A DNA stretch of 64,000 nucleotides from Planctomycetota bacterium (lineage in GTDB: Bacteria; Planctomycetota; UBA1135; UBA2386), in contig JAJFFD010000045.1 of the NCBI GenBank assembly GCA_021776805.1, forward strand, positions 1 through 64,000. The letters run 5' to 3'. Numbering within the stretch: the stretch's first letter is position 1; each line of letters opens with the position of its first letter. Both the position numbers and the translations under genes were made by a program. This document shows positions 37,320 through 45,140 of this stretch, one piece after another. A model generated the notes under the pieces. That model did not search any database, was not told the origin of the DNA, and was given only the letters and a program-made list of their open reading frames with translations.

Positions 37320-38096
37320 ATGACTCAGAGTCTGCAGGAGGCGGTGAGGAAGCTCGCCTTCAAGACCTCCATCGAGCAGCTGCAGAAGCGGGGCGTCAAG
37401 GACGTGAAGGTCCTGGGCCTGGATAGAATCGTCGCACTCATCGAGGAGGCGACCAACCGCAGCCTCAAGCACCGGCTGCTCGCCGGCGATCGCGCTGCCA
37501 TAGCGAATGCGACCAAGGAAGAGTTCTTGCGTCTGCTCAAGACCAATCAGGATCTGAAGCAATCTCGTGATGAGCTGCAGCAGGAGAAGGAGAGAGCAGT
37601 CCAGGATGCCGCTGCAGTCCGCAAGGAGATGGAAGCTCTCGCCGGCAAGTTGAAGATTCGCTTGGCCGCGGCGGGTGAAGAGGCTCGTGAACAGTTCGAT
37701 GACGAGGATGAGGAAGTCCGTCGACTGGTCGAGATGCTCTATCAGGACGCCCTGAAGTCAGGCGACCAGGGGGTATTCAAGGAGCGCATGTCCAAGCTCC
37801 TCTTCGGCATGCTCGAAGAAAAGCGGCGCGCCGCGATTGCGGCGACAGAGGCCGCCAAGGGCGAGGAAGTCAGCCAGCTACAGCGGCGTATCGCCAAGCT
37901 GAGCACGACTCTGGAGCAGACAGAATCAAAGCTATCCATGGTTTCTTCTCAGGGTTTCTATGACTCAGGCGTTGCCTCGGTCTACCGCGAGGTGCAGGGA
38001 CTGTCCCTGGATTCGCGCTTCTATGACCTGAAGAAGGAGTTGATGGCAGACATTTTCAAAGCAAACCTGCAGCTGCAGAAAGGACAGCGTGACTAG
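37320..38096 (+). CDS. Coiled-coil protein between CpsD-like ATPase and MamK-like actin
   Basis: 258 residues from ATG 37320 (TTG at 37311 in frame). Family not recognised. The N-terminal 60 residues may be globular (VKVLGLDRIVALIEEATNRS). Residues 65-115 and 165-215 have heptad-like Leu/Glu/Lys/Gln patterns, e.g. LQRRIAKLSTTLEQTESKL, with an acidic EEDEEV-like segment at about 120-135. No membrane helix or signal. The C-terminus (VASVYREVQGLSLDSRFYDLKK) is short and globular-looking. Its place suggests an adaptor linking the actin filament to the ATPase or to a cargo; this is inference. Confidence 0.75.
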   Translation: MTQSLQEAVRKLAFKTSIEQLQKRGVKDVKVLGLDRIVALIEEATNRSLKHRLLAGDRAAIANATKEEFLRLLKTNQDLKQSRDELQQEKERAVQDAAAVRKEMEALAGKLKIRLAAAGEEAREQFDDEDEEVRRLVEMLYQDALKSGDQGVFKERMSKLLFGMLEEKRRAAIAATEAAKGEEVSQLQRRIAKLSTTLEQTESKLSMVSSQGFYDSGVASVYREVQGLSLDSRFYDLKKELMADIFKANLQLQKGQRD

Positions 38097-38119
38097 GCAA
38101 CAAGTGCCAGGTGATTGTT

Positions 38120-39208
38120 ATGAGTGATAAGACCTCAACTTCAGGCAAGCAGAAGGCCTCTGGCGGCAAGGCCAGCGAAAAGGGCGTTCTCTATGTCGGT
38201 GTCGATCTCGGCACTTCGCGTACGGCGATTTCTGCCAGCAATGGTGTTCGCGAGTCCATGGACTCAGCCGTTGGTTACCCAAAGGACGTCGTCAGCCACA
38301 AGCTCCTCAAGAAGGATGTGCTCTACGGTCGTGAAGCGCTCGACAAGCGCCTGAGCCTCAAGCTCTTCAAGCCCTTGGAGAACGGCATCCTCAAGCATTG
38401 CAAGGACCCGAGCTCCAAGGATGCGAAGGACAACGTCAAGGCTGCCAAGGATCTCATTGCGCACGCCGTCAAGATGGCGAATGCTCGCTCTGATGAGCTT
38501 GTCTACGCGGTGATCGGTGTGCCGGCGCAGGCCTCCATCAACAACAAGGAAGCCATCGTCGAAGCCGCCCGGGCAGCCGTTGACTCGGTCATGCTCTGCT
38601 CCGAGCCCTTTGCCGTCGGCTATGGCTTGGACATGCTGGATGACGTGCTGGTGATCGACATCGGCGCGGGCACCACGGACCTATGCCGAATGCACGGCAC
38701 CATGCCTGAGGATTCGGACCAGATCACCCTGAACGTGGCTGGTGATGCAGTGGATCAGGAGCTCAGCAAACTGATCGGCGAGAGTTGCCCTGGCGCGCAA
38801 TTCACCATCCAGATGATCAAGGAGCTCAAGGAGCGGTACGCCTTCCTTGGCAGCGCTCTGGAGTCGGCTGAGGTGGTGCTGCCCGTCGCCGGTAAGCCAA
38901 CCGAATTCGAGGTGACCCAGCAGGTGCACGATGCCTGTGCGATCCTCGTGGATCCGATCGTCGAGGGCTTGAACAAACTGGTCAGCTCATTCGATCCGGA
39001 GTTCCAGCACAAACTACGCAACCGCGTTCTGCTCGCCGGTGGTGGTTCCCAGATCAAGGGTCTGGATACGGCCATCGAAGAAGCGATGAATCGGGACCTG
39101 GGCGGTGGCAAGGTCATCCGCATCGAAGAGCCTCTCTACGGTGGCGCCAATGGTGCGCTGAAGATCGCCCACGACATGCCAGAGGAGTACTGGGACAAGC
39201 TCAAGTAG
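38120..39208 (+). CDS. MamK-like bacterial actin
   Basis: 362 residues from ATG 38120, with AGGTGAT five bases upstream. The actin ATPase motifs are phosphate-1 VGVDLGTSRTA (27-36), connect-1 VIGVPAQAS, phosphate-2 VIDIGAGTTDLC (178-189) and adenosine LAGGGSQIKGL. It follows Magnetospirillum MamK far more closely than MreB: VGYPKDVV, AVIGVPAQAS..NK, CSEPFAVGYGLD, the C-terminal GGANGALKIAHDMPEEYW. The MamK residues E143 and D161, needed for ATP turnover and filament dynamics, correspond to E162 and D180 with the same spacing of 18. A Lys/Ser-rich tail of 22 residues precedes the actin core. No magnetosome (mamA, mamB, mamE, mamJ) genes are seen. It likely forms dynamic filaments of unknown cargo. 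Confidence 0.88.
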   Translation: MSDKTSTSGKQKASGGKASEKGVLYVGVDLGTSRTAISASNGVRESMDSAVGYPKDVVSHKLLKKDVLYGREALDKRLSLKLFKPLENGILKHCKDPSSKDAKDNVKAAKDLIAHAVKMANARSDELVYAVIGVPAQASINNKEAIVEAARAAVDSVMLCSEPFAVGYGLDMLDDVLVIDIGAGTTDLCRMHGTMPEDSDQITLNVAGDAVDQELSKLIGESCPGAQFTIQMIKELKERYAFLGSALESAEVVLPVAGKPTEFEVTQQVHDACAILVDPIVEGLNKLVSSFDPEFQHKLRNRVLLAGGGSQIKGLDTAIEEAMNRDLGGGKVIRIEEPLYGGANGALKIAHDMPEEYWDKLK

Positions 39209-39227
39209 CCCCCGGTACCTCTCCCAG

Positions 39228-39947
39228 TCAGATCCCGAACTCCTCACGGAGGATCTTACGCAGGCCGTAGAAGTCTCGGACCTCGAAGTCCGGGCTGCTG
39301 CGGCCTGTCGCTTCTGAGTGCTTACCCGAGCGACGAATCCGCACCGTGGTCATGCCGATGTCGTTGCTGGGGTCGATGTCGTGTGAGGGATGGTCGCCGA
39401 CATACATCGCCCGTTCGGGTTCGAGACCCAACTCCTTGAGGGCACGGAGATAGACCTTGGGATTGGGCTTGTTGATCCCGACCTGTTCGGTGATGAAGAT
39501 CGCGTTTGGGCTGAGGAACTCGTAGATCTTCAGACGGATGATCTTCTCTGCCTGCTTGATGCTCAGGCCTGCCGAGATGATGCCGCGCACGAGCTTGCGA
39601 TCCGCCAGCCAGCCGAGGACTTCATAGACGTCATCGTAGACTTTGAACTCGCTCCACTTGGTCTCGTGATAGGCGACCACGCCCGCGGCGACGATCAGTG
39701 CAGGATTCAGGTCCGCGCTATCTTCCGGTGGCAGGCGCAGGAGGAGCTTGTCGAAGTGATTGCCGTAGTTGCTGGAGAACTCGACGAGGACCTCCTGTAG
39801 CTCGCGCTGCAGGGTCTCACGATCACTTCGCAGGCCGACGGCAATCATTGCATCGATGGCTGCCCGCCGTGCCTTGTCCGCGAAGACAGAGGTCGAGAAC
39901 AGGGTGTCGTCGATGTCGAAGAAGATCGCGTCGAGTGGCCGAGTCAT
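39228..39947 (-). CDS. HAD-superfamily hydrolase (subfamily IA)
   Basis: 239 residues. HAD motif I FFDIDDTLF (D10, D12), motif II IISAGLS, motif III lysine in INKPNPKVY, motif IV YVGDHPSHDIDPSNDIGM. The helical cap between motifs I and II is about 90 residues, as in the TIGR02253-like group. A small phosphatase on a sugar phosphate, nucleotide or other metabolite is likely. Convergent with the actin cassette, leaving 19 bases between the stops. Confidence 0.88.
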   Translation of the reverse strand: MTRPLDAIFFDIDDTLFSTSVFADKARRAAIDAMIAVGLRSDRETLQRELQEVLVEFSSNYGNHFDKLLLRLPPEDSADLNPALIVAAGVVAYHETKWSEFKVYDDVYEVLGWLADRKLVRGIISAGLSIKQAEKIIRLKIYEFLSPNAIFITEQVGINKPNPKVYLRALKELGLEPERAMYVGDHPSHDIDPSNDIGMTTVRIRRSGKHSEATGRSSPDFEVRDFYGLRKILREEFGI

Positions 39948-39992
39948 CCCAGAAGGAGGATAGGGGAATCACGGCAGCTCTGGCCAGACTTA

Positions 39993-40020
39993 GCAGGATT
40001 GTCCGCTGTGACAATCCTGC
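39993..40020. promoter_or_regulatory. Perfect 11-base inverted repeat upstream of the HAD gene
   Basis: GCAGGATTGTC, six bases, GACAATCCTGC. It sits about 45 bases before the HAD gene start and after the secretin gene terminator. A dyad of this length and with a six-base centre fits a repressor operator; an RNA hairpin in the leader is the alternative. Confidence 0.45.
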
Positions 40021-40030
40021 CCGAGCCCAA

Positions 40031-40056
40031 AGGGAAAGCCGGCACAATGGCCGGCT
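40031..40056 (-). terminator. Terminator of the secretin-domain lipoprotein gene
   Basis: Minus-strand AGCCGGC, six-base loop, GCCGGCT forms a perfect seven-pair stem followed by TTCCCTTT. It starts 23 bases past the stop at 40079. Confidence 0.7.
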
Positions 40057-40078
40057 CCTCAGCTGGCTGCCGGAGCTG

Positions 40079-42637
40079 CTAGCGGCCGGAACCCACGATC
40101 TGGGTCACATCTGTGATGGCGGCGGTGATCAGCACCATCAGGGAGCTGTTCTCGTCCGAGACGCCTTCCTGCTTGAAGAAGAAGGAAACCAGGGGGATCT
40201 GTCCCAGGACCGGGACTTCAGCGCGCCTCTCCATGGTGAAGACCTCGCGGAGACCACCGATCAGCACCGAACCACCATCGGGCACGGTCGCAACCGTGGC
40301 GAAGGAGCGGACCTGAAGGGTGGGCAGCTGGATGGTCACCGGCTGGGTGGTGCCGGCCAGGGAGGTGGAGAAGGTCGGGATGGGCCGAATCAACTCTGCA
40401 ACCGTCGGATGCAGCTCCAGAGTGATGCTGCGGCGGTCGTAGTTCACCGTGGGCTTGACGTCGAGCACGATGCCGTCCTGGATCACATCGACCTTCGGGT
40501 CGGCGATGAACGCCGCCTGGGCCACTTCGATATCGAAGTCCCGGACGTAGGAGGTTTGATTGATGACCGCAACGTGGCCGCGCTGGTTGTTCAGCACGGT
40601 GAGCTCCTGGCCGTTCAGTTCCTGCACATCCTGCTGCTTCTCGATGGCGCGGATCACGGCCTGCAGTTCCAGGTCATCCAGGTAGACGAGGGCTGCGGTC
40701 GCTCCACCGGTCGTGCTCAGGGCGCGGCCGAGGGGATTGGCGAAGTAGTTCTCCGTGCGTGCACGAATGTCGCCGTCGCCACCATCGTTGAAGAAGGCGC
40801 CGGAGATTGGGCTGCCGGCCGGGTCCAGGGTGCCTGAATTGTCCAGCCCGCGGGAAGCGTTGTCATCCAGACCATTGGTGACATCGTCCAGGGTTGCGAC
40901 CGTGCCCTTGGAGCCGGAGCCACCGAGACCACGCCAATCGACACCGATTTCCTGGAGGAAATTGTTGGTGATGGTGAGGAACTTGGACTGGATCGACACC
41001 ACTGTCGTGGAGAAGCGGCGCATGTCGTTGAGCACGCCTTCTACCTGAGTCTGCATTGCCGGTCCGGCAGTGACGATGATGTAGCCGCTCTCGGTGGAGT
41101 CGAGGTTCGCCCCCGTATCCGAGTCCCAGTAGAGCCGATCGGTAGCGTCCTTGAGCTGTTCCACGAGATTGTCCATCGCGATGAAGGAAGTGGTCTCATC
41201 GCTTTCACCGCCGGTGCGCGGCACGCCACTGTCGTCGATTGCGTCTGTTGGCAAGTCGACGATGGTGGGGGGGATGAACTCGGTCTTCGGCATGATCAGG
41301 TCCCGAACGTCTTTCAGTTCGGTGGCCATGGATCCGCCGGCCTCTGACTTGGTGCTGATCTCGACGACGCCATTGTGCACGGACCAGGCCAGGTTTTCGC
41401 TCTCGGCGATCATGATGCCGAGGAAGTTGCCGACGCTGATCGGGGCAGTGATGTCCATGATCAGGGTGAGGTCTTCACCGTCGATCACTTCGCGGGCACC
41501 TGGGGTGATGATGATCGGGATGCCGGTGATGGCCTGGATGCGAGTCTTCACATCGTCGAAGCCACCATCGTCCTCCGTGAAGCTCAGGCCGGCGATGGTC
41601 TCGTCCTGCAGGAGCTGTTGCATGGCGGCGTCCTCGGGATCGAGGGGGCCAGCGGAAGTGGTGGCGACGGAGCGGGCCTGGGCTCGGTTCCAGGCAGCGA
41701 GGTCAGTGAAAACCAGGTCGGTCTGAGGGACGCGGAGCTCTTCCGCGGCTTCGAGCATCTTTTGGATCTCGCGGCGCTTGTCGGCGAAGTAGCGATCGCT
41801 CTGGTCCTGACGCATGGCCTTGATGGCAGCGTCGTGCATCTGACGGGCGACCTGGTTGTTGTTGTCCAGGCGCATGGCCTCGAAGGCGAAGTCCTGCGAC
41901 AGCTTGAACTGGCGGCGCTGGAAGGCGCGCATGGACTTGTTGATCAGGTCCTCGGTGCGGGCGTTCTGCCTGGCCAAGCGAGCCGATTCCTGGCTGCGCC
42001 GTTCATCGGCCACCTGGCGTTCAACTTCGCTGACCTGCTCCTGCTCCGATGCGTCCCGGGCGCGAACTGCGGACTCTTCGAGGGCGGCGACCCGATCGGA
42101 GAGGTTGCCCCAGTTGATGCTCTCGCCAATGTCGATGTTCAGCTGGGCCTGCCGAGCGAGGTCGATAGCTCGATCGAAGTTGCCCTGCTCGAGGGCGGCG
42201 CCACCCGAGTCGAGCATGCCGATGACCTCGGCGCGATGACGCTGAGAGTTGATTTCCTTCAGCCTCTGAAAGTTCTCCGCCAGGCTCTCCGCGCCGGCCG
42301 GCTCGGAAAGGTCCGCGTTCATGCCGCGTAGGCGGCTGAGCGCGGTCGAATTGCCCGGGTCGAGTTCGAGAGCCTTGAGCAGCTCCGTTCGCGCGGCCTC
42401 GCTGCTGCCTTCGCCCTCGAGGCGATCGGCTTCAGCCAGGTAGCGCTGAACGAGGAAGCGGTTCCGTTCTTGGGCCAGGCTCTCCTGGTCTTGCGGTCCG
42501 CTCTCGTCCGGGCTCTCAGCCTCGCCCTGATCGCCGTCGCTGGCGCCGCTTTCGCTCGGGGAGCTGCAGGAACCAAGAACGAAGGCCAGGGTCGAGATCG
42601 ACGTTGCCAGAAGGAGGTGATGATGGCGAATCATCAT
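40079..42637 (-). CDS. Secretin-domain lipoprotein with helical N-terminus (GspD-like)
   Basis: 852 residues. Lipoprotein signal (lipobox LGSC, Cys24; a second ATG at codon 2). Residues 25-300 are TPR-like helices rich in Glu, Arg, Gln, Ala. About 345-425 looks like an STN/N0 domain (ITGIPIIITPGAREVIDG, then SVHNGVVEIST), then an N1-like part. The C-terminal secretin domain shows VDWRGLG, VLIGGLREVFTMERRAEVPVLGQIPLVSFFF and MVLITAAI. Known secretins form outer-membrane gated rings for type II/III secretion or pili, but no GspE, GspF or pilin gene is near. It is the last member of a locus with ExbB/ExbD and TPR proteins and has a paralogue at 49471-52101. Confidence 0.87.
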   Translation of the reverse strand: MMIRHHHLLLATSISTLAFVLGSCSSPSESGASDGDQGEAESPDESGPQDQESLAQERNRFLVQRYLAEADRLEGEGSSEAARTELLKALELDPGNSTALSRLRGMNADLSEPAGAESLAENFQRLKEINSQRHRAEVIGMLDSGGAALEQGNFDRAIDLARQAQLNIDIGESINWGNLSDRVAALEESAVRARDASEQEQVSEVERQVADERRSQESARLARQNARTEDLINKSMRAFQRRQFKLSQDFAFEAMRLDNNNQVARQMHDAAIKAMRQDQSDRYFADKRREIQKMLEAAEELRVPQTDLVFTDLAAWNRAQARSVATTSAGPLDPEDAAMQQLLQDETIAGLSFTEDDGGFDDVKTRIQAITGIPIIITPGAREVIDGEDLTLIMDITAPISVGNFLGIMIAESENLAWSVHNGVVEISTKSEAGGSMATELKDVRDLIMPKTEFIPPTIVDLPTDAIDDSGVPRTGGESDETTSFIAMDNLVEQLKDATDRLYWDSDTGANLDSTESGYIIVTAGPAMQTQVEGVLNDMRRFSTTVVSIQSKFLTITNNFLQEIGVDWRGLGGSGSKGTVATLDDVTNGLDDNASRGLDNSGTLDPAGSPISGAFFNDGGDGDIRARTENYFANPLGRALSTTGGATAALVYLDDLELQAVIRAIEKQQDVQELNGQELTVLNNQRGHVAVINQTSYVRDFDIEVAQAAFIADPKVDVIQDGIVLDVKPTVNYDRRSITLELHPTVAELIRPIPTFSTSLAGTTQPVTIQLPTLQVRSFATVATVPDGGSVLIGGLREVFTMERRAEVPVLGQIPLVSFFFKQEGVSDENSSLMVLITAAITDVTQIVGSGR

Positions 42638-43079
42638 GGTCAGGTACCATCCGTTGGGCAGATCAGCAGGGTGCCGCTGAAACGGTCATCTTGGGATCCT
42701 CCCCTGCCGATGGTTCCTCTCCCCTGTGGATACAGGGAAGGGGCTCGTGCCAGGGACTGTGCGAGAGGTCAGCATCAGGGAGGGACTTATGAGTATCAGG
42801 CGAGGGTGACCTGAAACCCTTGAGGCGCAGAAACTAGCGGCCCTGAGCGAGCCTTGCCAGCCCCAATTCAGGGCTCGCTCGGGCTTTCGGCGAATGCCCT
42901 GCCGAGCACTCCCAGTTCCGGTATTCGGGCCAGGGGATACCCCTGGAATGTTGGGCCAAGGGCTCAGGTTGGTCATAAGTGCCCCCGTGGATTCCCTTGT
43001 GAGCCCTCCAGAGAGGCCTCAGGGAGTAGGCGCACAGGGAGGGGGCAAAACCCCCTCCCGAGAGACTCGCTCTCTGCGG
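42638..43079. other. 442-base intergenic region with two strong hairpins
   Basis: No coding frame convinces here. Hairpin one, 42841-42883: GAGCGAGCC pairs with GGCTCGCTC, extended by CCC/GGG across one bulged T. Hairpin two, 43037-43059: GGGAGGGGG, a five-base loop, CCCCCTCCC, nine perfect pairs, 21 bases past the ExbD stop. Neither has a T run on the minus strand, in which both neighbours are read. The first could lie in a long 5' leader of the secretin gene; the second may end or attenuate the exb transcript. Confidence 0.5.
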
Positions 43080-43628
43080 CTACTTGGCCGCCGCGCCGCC
43101 GCCGAAGTTGATTTCGACGAAGCCGGCGACGGTGACCATATCCACCGTCTTGGCGACATCTCCATAGGTGGTCTGGGAACCTGGCTCGATCACGACGGTC
43201 ATGATCTTCTTCTCGCCGGTCTTCGGGTCGGTGACCCGGCGACTTGGATCATCGGCAATCTTCTTCAGTTCGGTGATCAAGACCTTGTCGTCGGTGATGC
43301 GGCGGGGCCCGACCATCCAGTGGACAAGGTGATTGTTAAGCACGAAGGCTGCCGGGCTGCCGTCCTTGTTTGTGGCGCCTCTATCCGGCTGGCGGAGTGC
43401 TTTTGTACCCCAGTTGTCGCAGACGATCTTGAGGGAGAGCTGCTCCACCGGCTCGGTCTCCGTGGTCTGAGAGCCTCGATCCTTGGGGAGATAGGCGGGG
43501 AGCTTCGCTTCGAGGATTTTGAAGTCGATGCAGAGGAAGAAGATGATGAGGAGAAACACGACGTCGATCATCGGCGTCATATTCATCTCCGCCTCCTGTT
43601 CGACCTCCTCCATGAGCTTATGGGCCAT
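43080..43628 (-). CDS. exbD: ExbD/TolR-like protein, second copy
   Basis: 182 residues. One membrane helix at about 17-35 (MTPMIDVVFLLIIFFLCIDF) with the proton-path aspartate in MID. The periplasmic domain is somewhat longer than in E. coli ExbD (141 residues) and ends with the usual fold segment YGDVAKTVDMVTVAGFVEINF. It starts two bases after the first ExbD gene. It works with the ExbB-like protein at 44213-44923 to use proton-motive force. Confidence 0.9.
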   Translation of the reverse strand: MAHKLMEEVEQEAEMNMTPMIDVVFLLIIFFLCIDFKILEAKLPAYLPKDRGSQTTETEPVEQLSLKIVCDNWGTKALRQPDRGATNKDGSPAAFVLNNHLVHWMVGPRRITDDKVLITELKKIADDPSRRVTDPKTGEKKIMTVVIEPGSQTTYGDVAKTVDMVTVAGFVEINFGGGAAAK

Positions 43629-43630
43629 GG

Positions 43631-44164
43631 CTACTTTCCTCCCTTTGCGGCCTGCAGGCCGCGGAGCAGCTTCGCTTCCTTGTCCTCTTCACTCATGGCG
43701 AGCTCGAGCTTCCAGAAGGCCGCGTCCGGGGTCGCGCAGGCAGCCATGAACTTGCCCACATAGAACCACTCGGTCCACTTGTCGGCGCGGATGAGCACCG
43801 GGTCATTGACCAGGGTCATCGTACTGCCGCCAAGGCTCACCACCTCCGTGTCCGTGACGACGGTGTCCTTCCAGATGCTGAGCAACTCGCCGGCCTTGCT
43901 GAAGTCTTCGCCGTGCTCGGCCGGGTCGTAAAAGGTGTTCGACTTGTAGACGAAGCGACCGTCCTGGGTGATGTTGATGATTGGCCGGACGTCCGGCGGA
44001 TCTTCGTCAGGGATCGCGTACTCAGCCTTGGGGAGGATCAGGTTCTCCATCTCCTTCTGGCTGAGGTCGATCACCAGCACGAAGAAGATCATCAGCAGGA
44101 ACACGCAATCGATCATGGGCGTCATGTCCATGTCGAGTTCCTGTGATCTACCATGCTTTGACAT
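43631..44164 (-). CDS. exbD: ExbD/TolR-like protein, first copy
   Basis: 177 residues. Membrane helix MTPMIDCVFLLMIFFVLVIDL at about 14-34 with the conserved Asp. The periplasmic part (IINITQDGRFVYKSNTFY, then a 30-residue insert, then PVLIRADKWTEWFYVGKFMAACA) keeps the ExbD order with an insertion. Two unlike ExbDs beside one ExbB are common in planctomycetes and in gliding-motility and Tol-like clusters of other phyla. Confidence 0.9.
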   Translation of the reverse strand: MSKHGRSQELDMDMTPMIDCVFLLMIFFVLVIDLSQKEMENLILPKAEYAIPDEDPPDVRPIINITQDGRFVYKSNTFYDPAEHGEDFSKAGELLSIWKDTVVTDTEVVSLGGSTMTLVNDPVLIRADKWTEWFYVGKFMAACATPDAAFWKLELAMSEEDKEAKLLRGLQAAKGGK

Positions 44165-44212
44165 CGGGCAACCTCTCTGGGGTCTGTTCTCTGGGGTTCG
44201 GGCTCGGCCGGA

Positions 44213-44923
44213 TCAGGCCGCCTTCTTGCGGAAGCGCTCGAAGAGGTCCTCAGCGATGGCGTTGACCTCGATGGTCGTGCGCACCACCTTGTTGCGGAAG
44301 GTGAAGAAGAAGGCGCCCGTGGGCAGTGCCACGATGAGACCGAAGATGGTCGTCACCAGGGCCAGCTTGATACCGCCGGCCAGCTGCGCCGGGCTCACCG
44401 AGCCACCAGCTGCGGCGATGTCACCGAAGGTCTTGAACATGCCCGACACGGTGCCGAGCAGACCCATCATCGGTGCCGAGGCGCTGATCAGGGAGAGCCA
44501 GCCGATCTTCTGGAAGAGCTTGACCGACTCTTCGTCTTCCATCTCACGCACGCCGGCTTGGATGGTCTCGAAGGAGTGGCCGAGCTTGCCCAGGCCAGCC
44601 TGAACGATGTTGGTGAAGTAGTTGCGCTCAGCTTCGCAGAGGTCCATGGCCTCCTGGAAGTTCTCTTCGTCGAAGAGAGCCTCGACTTCTTCAATGAGAT
44701 CCGGGGGTGCCAGCTTCTCACGCTTGATGGTGACGAAGTTCTCGATGATGAGAGCCACCGAGACGACGGAGAGGGCGACGATGATCCAGCCGATGGTGCC
44801 GGCGTTGGCGAAGGCGTCGGCGACCGGATTGGTGCCTGCGGCGTCGTCTGCTGCGGCTTCCTGTGCGAAGGCAGCGCCGGAGAGAAGCATCGGGGCAAGC
44901 GTGATGAGGCTAATGTTCTTCAT
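44213..44923 (-). CDS. exbB: MotA/TolQ/ExbB proton channel protein
   Basis: 236 residues. It has an extra cleavable signal peptide (1-20, ending AFA-Q), then a short periplasmic part, helix one (IGWIIVALSVVSVALIIENF), a cytoplasmic stretch rich in acid residues and helices two and three with the family core IGWLSLISASAPMMGLLGTVSGM and ALVTTIFGLIVALPTGAFFF. Signal-bearing ExbBs are typical of TPR-linked clusters. With the ExbDs it should form the energy-coupling stator; no TonB or TolB gene is present, so its output is unknown. Confidence 0.92.
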   Translation of the reverse strand: MKNISLITLAPMLLSGAAFAQEAAADDAAGTNPVADAFANAGTIGWIIVALSVVSVALIIENFVTIKREKLAPPDLIEEVEALFDEENFQEAMDLCEAERNYFTNIVQAGLGKLGHSFETIQAGVREMEDEESVKLFQKIGWLSLISASAPMMGLLGTVSGMFKTFGDIAAAGGSVSPAQLAGGIKLALVTTIFGLIVALPTGAFFFTFRNKVVRTTIEVNAIAEDLFERFRKKAA

Positions 44924-44943
44924 GGGACGCGTTGTGGAACGAG

Positions 44944-44988
44944 GGATCCCGGCGTGAGGTTTACCTGTCCGAGGAATAACCGGGATCC
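44944..44988 (-). promoter_or_regulatory. Inverted repeat in the leader of the exbB gene
   Basis: GGATCCCGG and CCGGGATCC, 27 bases apart, lie 20 to 65 bases upstream of the exbB-like start in a 217-base gap. It may fold as an RNA stem just before the ribosome site or be protein-bound; there is no T run. Confidence 0.4.
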
Positions 44989-45140
44989 GAGGGTCTGGGT
45001 CGGGGGACTGTCAGGGGTCGAAGTTTGTTCTGCCCTGATTGAGGGGCGGGCAGAGTGTGCGAAAGGGAGGCCCGACAGGGAAGCCCCTGGTCGGCGCCTG
45101 AAGAGATTTTCCGTCGAGCGATCAGGCAATGCGTGCTGCC

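Noticed and set aside
39698-40837. 379-codon plus-strand frame across the HAD start and secretin end
   Set aside because: Crosses two real genes and a terminator; composition is that of an antisense shadow.
40079-42637. Type II secretion operon
   Set aside because: No GspC, E, F, G or prepilin peptidase gene occurs anywhere in the window; only the secretin part is present.
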